The position numbers and the translations under genes are program-made. The notes below the pieces were generated by a model. That model was not told where the DNA came from and searched no databases. It worked only from the letters and a program-made list of their open reading frames with translations. A DNA stretch of 19,467 nt. Source: Patescibacteria group bacterium (GTDB lineage Bacteria; Patescibacteriota; Minisyncoccia; UBA6257; HR35). How positions within the stretch are numbered: the stretch's first letter is position 1; each line of letters opens with the position of its first letter. The stretch lies in NCBI GenBank assembly GCA_030550735.1, contig JAUQOT010000010.1, positions 1 through 19,467 of the forward strand, given 5' to 3'. Below, piece after piece: positions 7,458 through 14,708 of the stretch.

Positions 7458-7890
7458 AATCACTCACTTTTTTAATTCTTCTTAAATATTTTTCTTCTTT
7501 TTTAAATTTTGTTTCTAAAAAATTTTTAACAATCATCCAAGCTTTTTCTTTATTAATAAAATCACTTGCTAAACACAAAACATTTAAATCATCATCTTCC
7601 CTTGCCTTTTTTGCCATTTCTTCTTCATAAATTACACTTGCCCTTATTCCTTTAATTTTATTAACCGCAAAACAAACCCCTGCACCTGACCCGCAAATTA
7701 AAATTCCTAAACTTTCTAAATTTTGACTAACTTTATCTCCAACTTTAAAAGCAAAATCTGGATAATCATCATTTGGATCAAAAACTAAATTGCCACAATC
7801 TTCAACATCGTAATTGTTCTCTTTTAACTTTTCTTTTAAAAATTCTTTTAATTCAAAACCACGATGATCAGCGCCAATAAAAATTTTCAT
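7429..7890 (-). CDS. rpiB: Ribose-5-phosphate isomerase B-like protein (RpiB/LacAB family)
   Basis: A 153-residue sugar-phosphate isomerase, expected to interconvert ribose-5-phosphate and ribulose-5-phosphate. Family motifs are ADHRG with Asp8 and His9, DDYPDFA at 41-47, ICGSGAGV at 65-72 with the catalytic Cys66, and NKIKGIRAS with Asn77. The usual R.HNd.N motif, whose histidine helps sugar-ring opening, reads REDDDLN at 97-103, so the histidine is replaced by Asp. The C-terminal GGRH..R phosphate-site motif reads EEKYLRR. These changes may mean altered substrate use. Its neighbour Rpe acts on ribulose-5-phosphate, which supports a pentose role. The start ATG overlaps the upstream stop by 4 bases. 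Confidence 0.82.
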   Translation of the reverse strand: MKIFIGADHRGFELKEFLKEKLKENNYDVEDCGNLVFDPNDDYPDFAFKVGDKVSQNLESLGILICGSGAGVCFAVNKIKGIRASVIYEEEMAKKAREDDDLNVLCLASDFINKEKAWMIVKNFLETKFKKEEKYLRRIKKVSDYENKDYSSD

Positions 7891-8261
7891 TTATTTAAGG
7901 ATTTATCAACTAATATATCTAAAAGATCTTTAACATTTTTTTGAGCTTCATCTTCTGATTTACTATTAACAAACTTATTCCAAGCTTCTAAAATTTCTTT
8001 ATCATTTAATTCTCTCACTTTATTTTCTAACATCAATCTTGTATCAAAATCAACCTCCCTTTCAGCTTTCAAAACTTTTTTTATAAAAAGAGAAAGGAAT
8101 TCAAGAGTTCTTTGATTTAAAGGCAAAGTAATTGTTTGTCTGTTTTGTTCTGTTCTTAATTTATTTATTTCTTTTGTTAGTTTATTTGTATGATACAAAT
8201 AAAAAACATTCATCACAATTAAAACGAAAATGATAAAATAATGGAATAATTTATTATTCAT
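7887..8261 (-). CDS. Small single-pass membrane protein of unknown function
   Basis: I do not recognise this 124-residue protein. A hydrophobic segment at about residues 5-23 should form one membrane anchor, followed by a charged helical region (NKLTKEINKLRTEQNR, about 26-41) that looks like a short coiled coil. The rest is soluble, helical and rich in Lys, Glu and Leu, ending in DILVDKSLNK. It overlaps the Trp-repeat surface gene by 8 bases upstream and rpiB by 4 bases downstream, so translation is probably coupled. Its position suggests it accompanies the surface proteins, perhaps as a membrane accessory, but no function can be assigned. Confidence 0.75.
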   Translation of the reverse strand: MNNKLFHYFIIFVLIVMNVFYLYHTNKLTKEINKLRTEQNRQTITLPLNQRTLEFLSLFIKKVLKAEREVDFDTRLMLENKVRELNDKEILEAWNKFVNSKSEDEAQKNVKDLLDILVDKSLNK

Positions 8262-9921
8262 TTTTTATTTCAGATTTAATTTTATTTCTAAAAACTTGAA
8301 AAATTAAAAGAAGAGATATTAAAATGAGTAAAATTAATTTCCAATCAATATTCAAGAACCATAAAGTTTTTGATTTTAGTTCAATGTCTAAATGAAGAGC
8401 CCCGTTTTCTTGAAGATCGAAAATTTCTGATTTATAAGGAAAATAACCGTCTTTTTTTACTTCTAAATAATATCTACCACTCGGTACTAAGAAAGCATAA
8501 TTTCCACTTTTATCAGTAATCTGAGGATTTAATTGACCATATTCTTTAGCTGGCCAAAGTTCAAATTTATTTGTTTGGGGGTTAAAGTAATAAAGAGAAA
8601 CTTCAGCTCCTTCAATTCTTGCTTCCCTTCCTAAAATTTTTTCATAAATGTATCCTTCAGGATCAATAGCAGTTATTAAACGAATCTCTTTTTTACCCAA
8701 ATCAACACTTTTATATTCAATGATTGTTTTTATTTCAAATTTTCCTGTTAACTTTGGTAAAGTTATTTCTGCTGTGTAAATTCCATCTTTATCTTGATCT
8801 TCGTATTCAAATTCAAAAATTTCTAATCTATTCTCAACCTCTTTTGCTGAAACAAGCGATAAAAATTTTTCTAAAAATGATCTTTTATAAGATAAATAAA
8901 CTAAATAACCTTTAATTGATTCCACCTCAGCAATTGGCTTAACAATTAATTTTATTTTCTGCCCAGCTACTATATTTATTTCTTGAACAATATTGTTTTT
9001 TTCATCTAAAGTAATTCTTGGTTTTAAATCAATTTTTTCATCTTGAGATCTTATAAAAACAATTTCTTCGGGAATTTTCTTTTTAGCAAATTGAGGAAGT
9101 TTGAAAAGAGGAAGATTTATTTCTAAAATTTCTGAAAGTGATGGTAAATAAAGTTTTACTACCTTTAATTTTTCTAAATTGACCAAATTATTTAAACCTA
9201 TTTTATTAAATATTTCCCCTAATTTTGGAATTCTTGAGGAGAGTATTTTAATCTCTTCGGGAAAATAAGAACTTATAAATTCTTTTAAAGATTTATTTTG
9301 AAGAGTGTATGTAAGTTTAAGTGGATAAGTTATTTTAGATTCTTTAATTTCTGGTATTAATTTTTCTTTTTTCTCAATTATTTTTTTAACTTTTCGAGGA
9401 ATTTCCACTATCTTTTCTTTTAAAAATTTTTCAATAACATCTGTTAATGTCTTTCTTAATAAATTTTCATCTATAACTAGCTTTTTTTCAGGAAAAAAAG
9501 ACGAAGGAGGATGTTTTGTTTTTCTCCATAAGGTAACTACCTTACAATTATTACAATCAAAATTAATTCTTCCTCCTGGTCCTCCTAAAATTAAGGCATA
9601 ACCAGAAAATTCACCTGTATTTGGATTAATTTTTACATTTGAAAAATCAATCCAACCTATATTTTCTCCCCAAGCATAACCAGATAAATTTCCATTACCA
9701 TCATTAATTACTCCACCATTTGTTGGATTTAAATTAATCCAGCCATAATTTTCGCTCCAAGCATAACCTGTTAGTCTATCACTAAAAACCTGAACATTTC
9801 CATTAGTAGGATTGAAATTTACCCAACCAAGTGTATCAGACCAAGCAAATTTAAAACTACTATCCATTCCTTCAGCAAAAGCAATTAAAGGTAAAAGTAA
9901 TAGAAGAATTAGCTTTTTCAT
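8254..9921 (-). CDS. Membrane-anchored surface protein with Gly-Tyr-Ala-Trp repeats and a carboxypeptidase-regulatory-like domain
   Basis: This 555-residue protein appears to be displayed on the cell surface. A signal peptide covers residues 1-17 (LILLLLLPLIAFAEG). Four repeats follow: FAWSDTLGWVNF (25-36), YAWSENYGWINL (53-64), YAWGENIGWIDF (82-93) and a degraded YALILGGPGGRINF (108-121), spaced 26-29 residues. A Cys pair sits at 123 and 126. The middle (about 140-430) is Lys-rich and unrecognised, with DQDKDG (375-380) resembling a calcium-binding loop. Residues about 437-515 look like a carboxypeptidase-D regulatory (CNA-B-like) beta-sandwich, with GAEVSLYYF, DKSGNYAFLVPSGRYYLEV and DGYFPYKS. 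A final membrane helix (about 525-543) is followed by a basic tail. The start shares one base with the fibre gene's stop. The role is inferred; I know similar repeats only from uncharacterised CPR proteins. Confidence 0.85.
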   Translation of the reverse strand: MKKLILLLLLPLIAFAEGMDSSFKFAWSDTLGWVNFNPTNGNVQVFSDRLTGYAWSENYGWINLNPTNGGVINDGNGNLSGYAWGENIGWIDFSNVKINPNTGEFSGYALILGGPGGRINFDCNNCKVVTLWRKTKHPPSSFFPEKKLVIDENLLRKTLTDVIEKFLKEKIVEIPRKVKKIIEKKEKLIPEIKESKITYPLKLTYTLQNKSLKEFISSYFPEEIKILSSRIPKLGEIFNKIGLNNLVNLEKLKVVKLYLPSLSEILEINLPLFKLPQFAKKKIPEEIVFIRSQDEKIDLKPRITLDEKNNIVQEINIVAGQKIKLIVKPIAEVESIKGYLVYLSYKRSFLEKFLSLVSAKEVENRLEIFEFEYEDQDKDGIYTAEITLPKLTGKFEIKTIIEYKSVDLGKKEIRLITAIDPEGYIYEKILGREARIEGAEVSLYYFNPQTNKFELWPAKEYGQLNPQITDKSGNYAFLVPSGRYYLEVKKDGYFPYKSEIFDLQENGALHLDIELKSKTLWFLNIDWKLILLILISLLLIFQVFRNKIKSEIKNE

Positions 9922-12665
9922 TAGGGATTAGAAGAATTAGATTGATCTGAGGGTGTTTGATTATTAGATGTAGTTTCTCCGCTTCCAGAATTCGTTTGAT
10001 TTTCATTAGATGTTTGATTGCTATTATTAGAAGTTTGATTTTCTTGATTTCGATTGTTTACCTCATTATTCGAATTTTGTTGATTATTATTTTCTGTTGT
10101 TTCAAGATTATTATTCCCTCCATTAGAATTTTGACTTTCTTGATTTTGATTGTTTACCTCATTAGATGTTGATGTTGTATTATTTGAAGATCCGTCAGCA
10201 TTTTGATTATTTTGAGGATTATTTGAATTTTGTTGATTGTTGTTTTCTGTTGTCCCGGGATTATTATTTCCTCCATTTGATGGTGAACTTAACCCTGAAT
10301 TACTACTTGAAAGTTCTATCAATTTATTAATTAATTCATCTGTAACTTGAACGCATTTTCCAGTTGATGAACATAATTCTTTCGAAACCACTTTTTCTGC
10401 CTCTAATTCTTTAACGATTATATAATTAGCTGATAATTTATCAACAACGATATCCTTAAAAGTAATCAATCCGTTTTTCATTTTATTAAAGAAATCTTTT
10501 ATTATTGCAAAAAGATAAATTGGTAAGTTTTCATATTTCACACCTTCTGGTTCTCCATCTTTATACCTTACTAAATCAGGAAAAACATTTTGAACTTCTT
10601 CAGCAATAAAACCAACTTGTTTTCCTGGAAGATAAAATGGTAAATCTTTTTTGAATTCAAAACTTCTTGGTTGAAGTGAAAGAAACCTCTCTGAATCAAA
10701 AGCTAAATCTTGAATATTTTCCTTATATTTTAAAGATGAAACAGTACAAATTATTTGACCATTAGCATCAGAACTTAAAGCACAACTTAAAGCATTTGTT
10801 TGTTGAATTGAACCCTGAACAGAAAGTTTGTAAGCTGGAGTTGTTGTTCCAATACCGACGTTGCCATTATTAGTTATTCTCATCAATTCAGTGTCATCAT
10901 TGCTTTTGAAGATTATATTGCCTAAAGAACTTCCTGGTCTAAGATTCAAGTCAAAGTTAGCCCCACTGTCACCTTGTAAAACACTACTGATTTTTACTAT
11001 TCCTAAGAATCGACTTACTCCATTAACATCCAATAACTCAGCAGGTGCCGTCGTCCCAATACCGACGTTGCCACCGATTATTCCTAAATTTGCTCCATTA
11101 TCAAGACCTATTATTGCAAATGGATTTGTTGAGGTCCCAGCTTGAATATAAAGATACCTTGTTCCTCGATGATACCAGTTAATATATGGAGCTTCAGGAT
11201 TATTACTGTAAAAACCAGCCACTGAGCTATAGGTATCAGGATCAGCCCAAAATTGAGAGTAACCAACTACGTGTAACTTTCCCGCCGGTGCCGTCGTCCC
11301 GATGCCGACGTTGCCACCGATTATTCCTAAATTTGCTCCATTATCAAGACCTATTATTGCAAATGGATTTGTTGAGGTCCCAGCTTGAATATAAAGATAC
11401 CTTGTTCCTCGATGATACCAGTTAATATATGGAGCTTCAGGATTATTACTGTAAAAACCAGCCACTGAGCTATAGGTATCAGGATCAGCCCAAAATTGAG
11501 AGTAACCAACTACGTGCAACTTTCCCGCCGGTGCCGTCGTCCCAATACCGACGTTACCGGTGTTTGTAATGAAAATTCTATCTGTATTATTTGTTCTCAA
11601 ACTTAAAGCATAATTGTCTAACGTTCCTACAAAAGCATTAGCTCCTGCTTGAATTCCAATGTTTCCAACAACTGTTAGTTTTTGAGAAGGTGCCGTTGTT
11701 CCAATGCCGACGTTGCCAGTGTTTCTTAAAATTGTAAGTGGAGCATTAAGATAATTTCCATCATCATCAAATCTTCCAATAGCCCAATAACTTCCATCAC
11801 TTGAAACAAAATTTGTAAATCTAGTAATACCTCCTTGGACAAAGGTATATTGTGGTGTGAATCCTGTAGGCGATTCAAAAACAAGTTGAACATTTTGAGT
11901 TCCTACAATTCTTACCCCACCCCAATCTTTTGTTGTATTTACATCGAGAGTGTATGCTGGCACTGTTGTTCCGATGCCGACGTTGCCAGAGTCATCTACT
12001 ACCAAAGCATTAACTGTTCCAGTAGTAACATGTAAGATTCCTTGGGGAGTGTTTGTTCCGATGCCTAATCTGAAATTAGTGTTATCCCAGAAGAGTTTTT
12101 GATTGTTTTGAGAGATTTGACCTGAAGGACCTGCAAATAAAACTGAGCCTGGAGTTAAATAAGAAAGGTTTAAAGAATTGGAAATAGTCGTTGTGCCAGC
12201 ATAGAGATTTGCCCAGCGGAAAAATGAAGAGCCTAAATTGTAAGTTAAATCTGAATAAGGAATGATGTCTGACATTACATAGCCGCCAAAAATTACTGGA
12301 GTTGAAGTTAAAGAACCTAAAGTTGAAGTAGCAGATACGAAAAAATCACCATTCAATGTTAATCTATAAGTTGGGGTTGTTGTTCCAATTCCTAAATTTC
12401 CTAAAATACTTACTGTTCCAGTATTAAAAGATAAAAGATTATTATTTAGTTCAACAATTGTTGTTGTTGAAATATATGTAGGTAATGGAGGAGAAACAGT
12501 ACAATTTGGGTCACCGGGAAAGCACGAGGGATCAAGTGTCTCACCTGGTCTATAAGGAGAAACAGGAGGTACTGCTTTTACAATCCCTGCAATAAATAAA
12601 GCAATTAAAAGACTAATTATAAGCGGTTTTCTAAAAAATTGTATTTTTAATTTTCTTAAGTTCAT
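9921..12665 (-). CDS. Fibre-like surface protein with GIGTT repeats, Peptidase_S74 chaperone domain and Asn/Gln/Ser-rich tail
   Basis: A 914-residue exported protein. A signal or anchor helix spans about 13-30, followed by a Pro-rich segment with Cys48 and Cys55. Eight GIGT(T/N).P repeats, often as NVGIGTTAPAxxLxV, run from about 90 to 620, as in tail-fibre-like proteins. Residues about 643-727 match Peptidase_S74 (intramolecular chaperone of endosialidase): SSLKYKENI with Ser643 and Lys648 as the likely autocleavage dyad, then VGFIAEEVQNVFPDLV and YENLPIYLFAIIKDF. Such domains trimerise fibres and then cut themselves off. Here about 190 residues follow: a beta-helical stretch (LITFKDIVVDKL), Cys765/Cys771, and a low-complexity tail from 787. 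The gene has its own promoter. Adhesion to a host or surface is a reasonable inference. Confidence 0.88.
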   Translation of the reverse strand: MNLRKLKIQFFRKPLIISLLIALFIAGIVKAVPPVSPYRPGETLDPSCFPGDPNCTVSPPLPTYISTTTIVELNNNLLSFNTGTVSILGNLGIGTTTPTYRLTLNGDFFVSATSTLGSLTSTPVIFGGYVMSDIIPYSDLTYNLGSSFFRWANLYAGTTTISNSLNLSYLTPGSVLFAGPSGQISQNNQKLFWDNTNFRLGIGTNTPQGILHVTTGTVNALVVDDSGNVGIGTTVPAYTLDVNTTKDWGGVRIVGTQNVQLVFESPTGFTPQYTFVQGGITRFTNFVSSDGSYWAIGRFDDDGNYLNAPLTILRNTGNVGIGTTAPSQKLTVVGNIGIQAGANAFVGTLDNYALSLRTNNTDRIFITNTGNVGIGTTAPAGKLHVVGYSQFWADPDTYSSVAGFYSNNPEAPYINWYHRGTRYLYIQAGTSTNPFAIIGLDNGANLGIIGGNVGIGTTAPAGKLHVVGYSQFWADPDTYSSVAGFYSNNPEAPYINWYHRGTRYLYIQAGTSTNPFAIIGLDNGANLGIIGGNVGIGTTAPAELLDVNGVSRFLGIVKISSVLQGDSGANFDLNLRPGSSLGNIIFKSNDDTELMRITNNGNVGIGTTTPAYKLSVQGSIQQTNALSCALSSDANGQIICTVSSLKYKENIQDLAFDSERFLSLQPRSFEFKKDLPFYLPGKQVGFIAEEVQNVFPDLVRYKDGEPEGVKYENLPIYLFAIIKDFFNKMKNGLITFKDIVVDKLSANYIIVKELEAEKVVSKELCSSTGKCVQVTDELINKLIELSSSNSGLSSPSNGGNNNPGTTENNNQQNSNNPQNNQNADGSSNNTTSTSNEVNNQNQESQNSNGGNNNLETTENNNQQNSNNEVNNRNQENQTSNNSNQTSNENQTNSGSGETTSNNQTPSDQSNSSNP
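10065..10277 (-). repeat. Degenerate 153-bp-period repeat encoding the Asn/Gln/Ser-rich tail
   Basis: Residues 797-816 (NGGNNNPGTTENNNQQNSNN, 10218-10277) and 848-867 (NGGNNNLETTENNNQQNSNN, 10065-10124) differ at two positions and lie 51 codons apart. The DNA copies are similar but have several synonymous differences, so this duplication looks older than the 243-bp one upstream in the same gene. The spacing part of each unit also carries Glu-Val-Asn-Asn runs. Length change by slippage is likely here. Confidence 0.7.
10836..12398 (-). repeat. Dispersed GC-rich coding repeats specifying NVGIGTTAP
   Basis: Eight related stretches of about 27-33 bases encode the GIGTT motif. On the coding strand the central ones read close to AACGTCGGYATYGGRACRAC, followed by GGCACC. 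They use GTC, ACG, GGG and GCA codons that are rare in the surrounding AT-rich sequence. The outermost copies, nearest the N-terminus (about 12372-12398 and near 12050), are more AT-rich and decayed. Confidence 0.75.
11070..11555 (-). repeat. Near-perfect 243-bp tandem duplication inside the fibre gene
   Basis: Units 11313-11555 and 11070-11312 are identical except at three positions, encoding residues 371-451 and 452-532 (81 residues each, identical in protein). All three differences are synonymous (TTA/TTG Leu, GGT/GGC Gly, ATT/ATC Ile). Unit borders fall in the GC-rich NVGIGTTAP-coding motif, which also flanks the pair on both sides, so recombination or slippage between motif copies can explain the event. 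Confidence 0.95.
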
Positions 12666-12673
12666 TATTGTAA

Positions 12674-12702
12674 ATTATAATAAGTTGTTTTTAAAATTTC
12701 AA
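12674..12702 (-). promoter_or_regulatory. Near-consensus sigma-70 promoter of the surface-protein operon
   Basis: On the - strand, TTGAAA (12702-12697, five of six) is followed by a 17-base spacer and a perfect TATAAT (12679-12674). It lies in the 37-base gap after ftsI. A start 6-9 bases after the -10 falls at about 12668-12665, that is, zero to three bases before the ATG at 12665, giving an almost leaderless mRNA. No terminator separates it from ftsI, so read-through may also occur. Confidence 0.75.
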
Positions 12703-14391
12703 TTATTTTTTTGTTAATTCTTCTATTTTATCTGGTTCAATATTATAATAATTTATCAAAAAATCAACAACTTTTTTAAATGTTGGTGCTGCTGTTCCGA
12801 AAGCAAGTAAACTTTTTTCAGGTTTATCGAGCCTTACCAAAATTATAAATTTAGGATCAGAAATTGGGAAAAAACCTATAAAAGTTGTAATTACATCATC
12901 TGAGTAACCATTTCCTTCTGGAATTTGAGCTGAACCAGTTTTTCCTCCTACCCTATACCCTAAAATTTTTGCTTTTTTTGCTTGATTTTCTACTACACCC
13001 TCTAAAATTTCTTTAATAATATTAACCGTTCTTGGAGAGATTACATTTTGAGTTATTATTTTACTTTCATTCACGAGAATTTTATCATCTGAATTAATAA
13101 TCTTGAAAACAATTCTTAGATTAGTTATTTTTCCTTCATTAGCAAAAACTTGAAATCCAGAAATTAAACTTAAAGGAGAAACAGAAATTCCTTGTCCAAA
13201 ACTTGCGGTTCCAAAATTTATTTCTCTTCCGTAAGGAGGATAAAGCGTTTTAAAATTATTTGTTGAGATTAGAGGAAAGTCAATATCAGGTTGATGGTTG
13301 AAACGAAAGATATTTATGGTTTCAAGAAATCTTGTTTTGCCTAAAATTTGTGAAATATATACCGATCCAGTATTTAAAGATTGTTCTAAAGCTGTTTTTA
13401 AATCTATTTCTCCCCTTCCCTTTTTGTCAAAATTATAAATAGTTCTATTATTTAAAACAGAATAACCCGCATCAAAATAAGTTGATGTTGGAGTGACTAA
13501 ATTTTTTTCAAAGGCCATTGCATAAAAAAATGGTTTCATTACTGATCCTGGTTCGTAGGTTAAACTTATTCTACTTATATAAATCTTTGAATCTTCAACT
13601 TTGTTATATTCATTTAAATTAAAATTAGGTTTTTCTGCTATTCCTAAAATTTTTCCTGTTTTAGCTTCAACAACAATTATTAAACCACCCTGAGCTTTAT
13701 ATTTTTCTAAAGCACTTTCTAAAATTTTTTCTAATTTTGTTTGAACATAATAATCAATATTTAAAATGAGATCACTTCCTTTTTTAGGTGGCTTATAAGT
13801 TCCTAATTTACTTAAAAAACCAACCTCGCCCCTCAAGTATTCATCATAATATTTTTCAATTCCATAAAGACCTTTAGTTATTTTTTCATCTTCGTTATAA
13901 ACTGCAAAACCTAAAATTGTTGAAAGAAAATCATTGAAGGGATATTTTCTAATTACTTTCTCTTCAAAAAAAACACTATCAAATTTAAGTTTATTAATTT
14001 TATTTTTTAATTCTTCATTTAAGTTTTTTTCTAAAACAATCGCTCTATTATTATCTTTTATTTTTTTTAGTAATTCTTCTTTATTTTTGTTTAAGATCTG
14101 AGCTATTTTTGTAATTTCAAAATCAATATCTTTTGCTTTAGGAGGATAAAAATATAAGTCATAAACATAATATGAATAAGCAATAGGGATTAGATTGTTA
14201 TTTTTATCAGTAAGATAAATAGTGCCTCTAAGGGGAGGTATTGATTTAATGTCGTTTTTTAAAATCTCCTTAATTTCTTCAGCTTTAATTATTTGAAGTT
14301 CATATAATTTAAACACAATTAGTCCCCAAATAATTATTAAACTTATTGTTCCAAAGTAAAAACCTAAATTTAAAAACCTCCTCCTTTTCAT
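12703..14391 (-). CDS. ftsI: Peptidoglycan transpeptidase FtsI / penicillin-binding protein 2 family
   Basis: This 562-residue class B penicillin-binding protein cross-links septal peptidoglycan outside the membrane. A short basic cytoplasmic start (MKRRR) precedes a membrane helix at about 10-29. The dimerisation/pedestal region follows, with PPLRGTIYL (52-60), the usual R-G-I motif. Transpeptidase motifs are intact: EPGSVMKPF with nucleophile Ser283 and Lys286, QSLNTGS with Ser338-Asn340, and GGKTGSAQ with Lys484-Thr-Gly. There are no PASTA domains. It is the last gene of an mraZ-rsmH-ftsL-ftsI order, the classic dcw start, which favours FtsI over an elongation-specific PBP2. Seventeen bases separate it from the ftsL-like gene. 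Length is typical of the family. Confidence 0.93.
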   Translation of the reverse strand: MKRRRFLNLGFYFGTISLIIIWGLIVFKLYELQIIKAEEIKEILKNDIKSIPPLRGTIYLTDKNNNLIPIAYSYYVYDLYFYPPKAKDIDFEITKIAQILNKNKEELLKKIKDNNRAIVLEKNLNEELKNKINKLKFDSVFFEEKVIRKYPFNDFLSTILGFAVYNEDEKITKGLYGIEKYYDEYLRGEVGFLSKLGTYKPPKKGSDLILNIDYYVQTKLEKILESALEKYKAQGGLIIVVEAKTGKILGIAEKPNFNLNEYNKVEDSKIYISRISLTYEPGSVMKPFFYAMAFEKNLVTPTSTYFDAGYSVLNNRTIYNFDKKGRGEIDLKTALEQSLNTGSVYISQILGKTRFLETINIFRFNHQPDIDFPLISTNNFKTLYPPYGREINFGTASFGQGISVSPLSLISGFQVFANEGKITNLRIVFKIINSDDKILVNESKIITQNVISPRTVNIIKEILEGVVENQAKKAKILGYRVGGKTGSAQIPEGNGYSDDVITTFIGFFPISDPKFIILVRLDKPEKSLLAFGTAAPTFKKVVDFLINYYNIEPDKIEELTKK

Positions 14392-14408
14392 TAAATTCGC
14401 TTAATAAA

Positions 14409-14708
14409 TTATGGTTTGAGATTTTGAAGATAGGAAAAACTTCCAGGAGTTAAATAGATTAAATTAGTTGAAGATGAGGGGTTGGCCGTTTCTTTTTCTA
14501 CTGATTGAAGAAGCGAAACGTTTTTATTGATTATTTGACTTAAATAGGCGCGGTATTTGTTAATTAAATATTTATTTTGTTCTAAATAGATTCTTTCTTT
14601 AATTAGAGAAAAAACAAGAAAAATCACGATAATAAGAAGAAGAATATTTATGAAATTAAAGTAAATTACTGACATCGTTGGTGAGCGGGTTTTAGTTACT
14701 CTTCTCAT
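14409..14708 (-). CDS. ftsL: FtsL-like septum protein
   Basis: A 99-residue bitopic membrane protein. A short basic cytoplasmic segment (MRRVTKTRSPT) precedes one membrane helix at about 19-38 and then a charged helical stretch (about 39-70) that could form the FtsL/DivIC-type coiled coil, with a Ser/Thr/Pro-rich end. FtsL sequences are poorly conserved, so the call rests on size, topology and position: it lies between rsmH and ftsI exactly as in the standard dcw cluster. Its likely job is to link FtsB and FtsI in the divisome. The ATG overlaps the rsmH stop by 4 bases (ATGA). Confidence 0.72.
   Translation of the reverse strand: MRRVTKTRSPTMSVIYFNFINILLLIIVIFLVFSLIKERIYLEQNKYLINKYRAYLSQIINKNVSLLQSVEKETANPSSSTNLIYLTPGSFSYLQNLKP

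Noticed and set aside
10861..11425. Plus-strand ORFs inside the fibre gene
   Set aside because: They are antisense shadows of the GIGTT repeats; the - strand frame has a clear domain structure and promoter.
11070..11555. CRISPR-like or mobile-element reading of the 243-bp repeats
   Set aside because: The units are adjacent, in frame, coding throughout and without spacers, terminal inverted repeats or transposase.
9921..12665. Prophage tail-fibre gene
   Set aside because: S74 and GIGTT repeats occur in phage fibres, but no other phage gene is nearby, the protein has its own export signal, and its neighbours are a membrane-anchored surface protein and housekeeping genes.
14377..14391. Strong AGGAGG Shine-Dalgarno-like sequence at the start of ftsI
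   Set aside because: It lies after the ATG and encodes the Arg-Arg-Arg membrane-flanking residues; no suitable start codon follows at the right distance.
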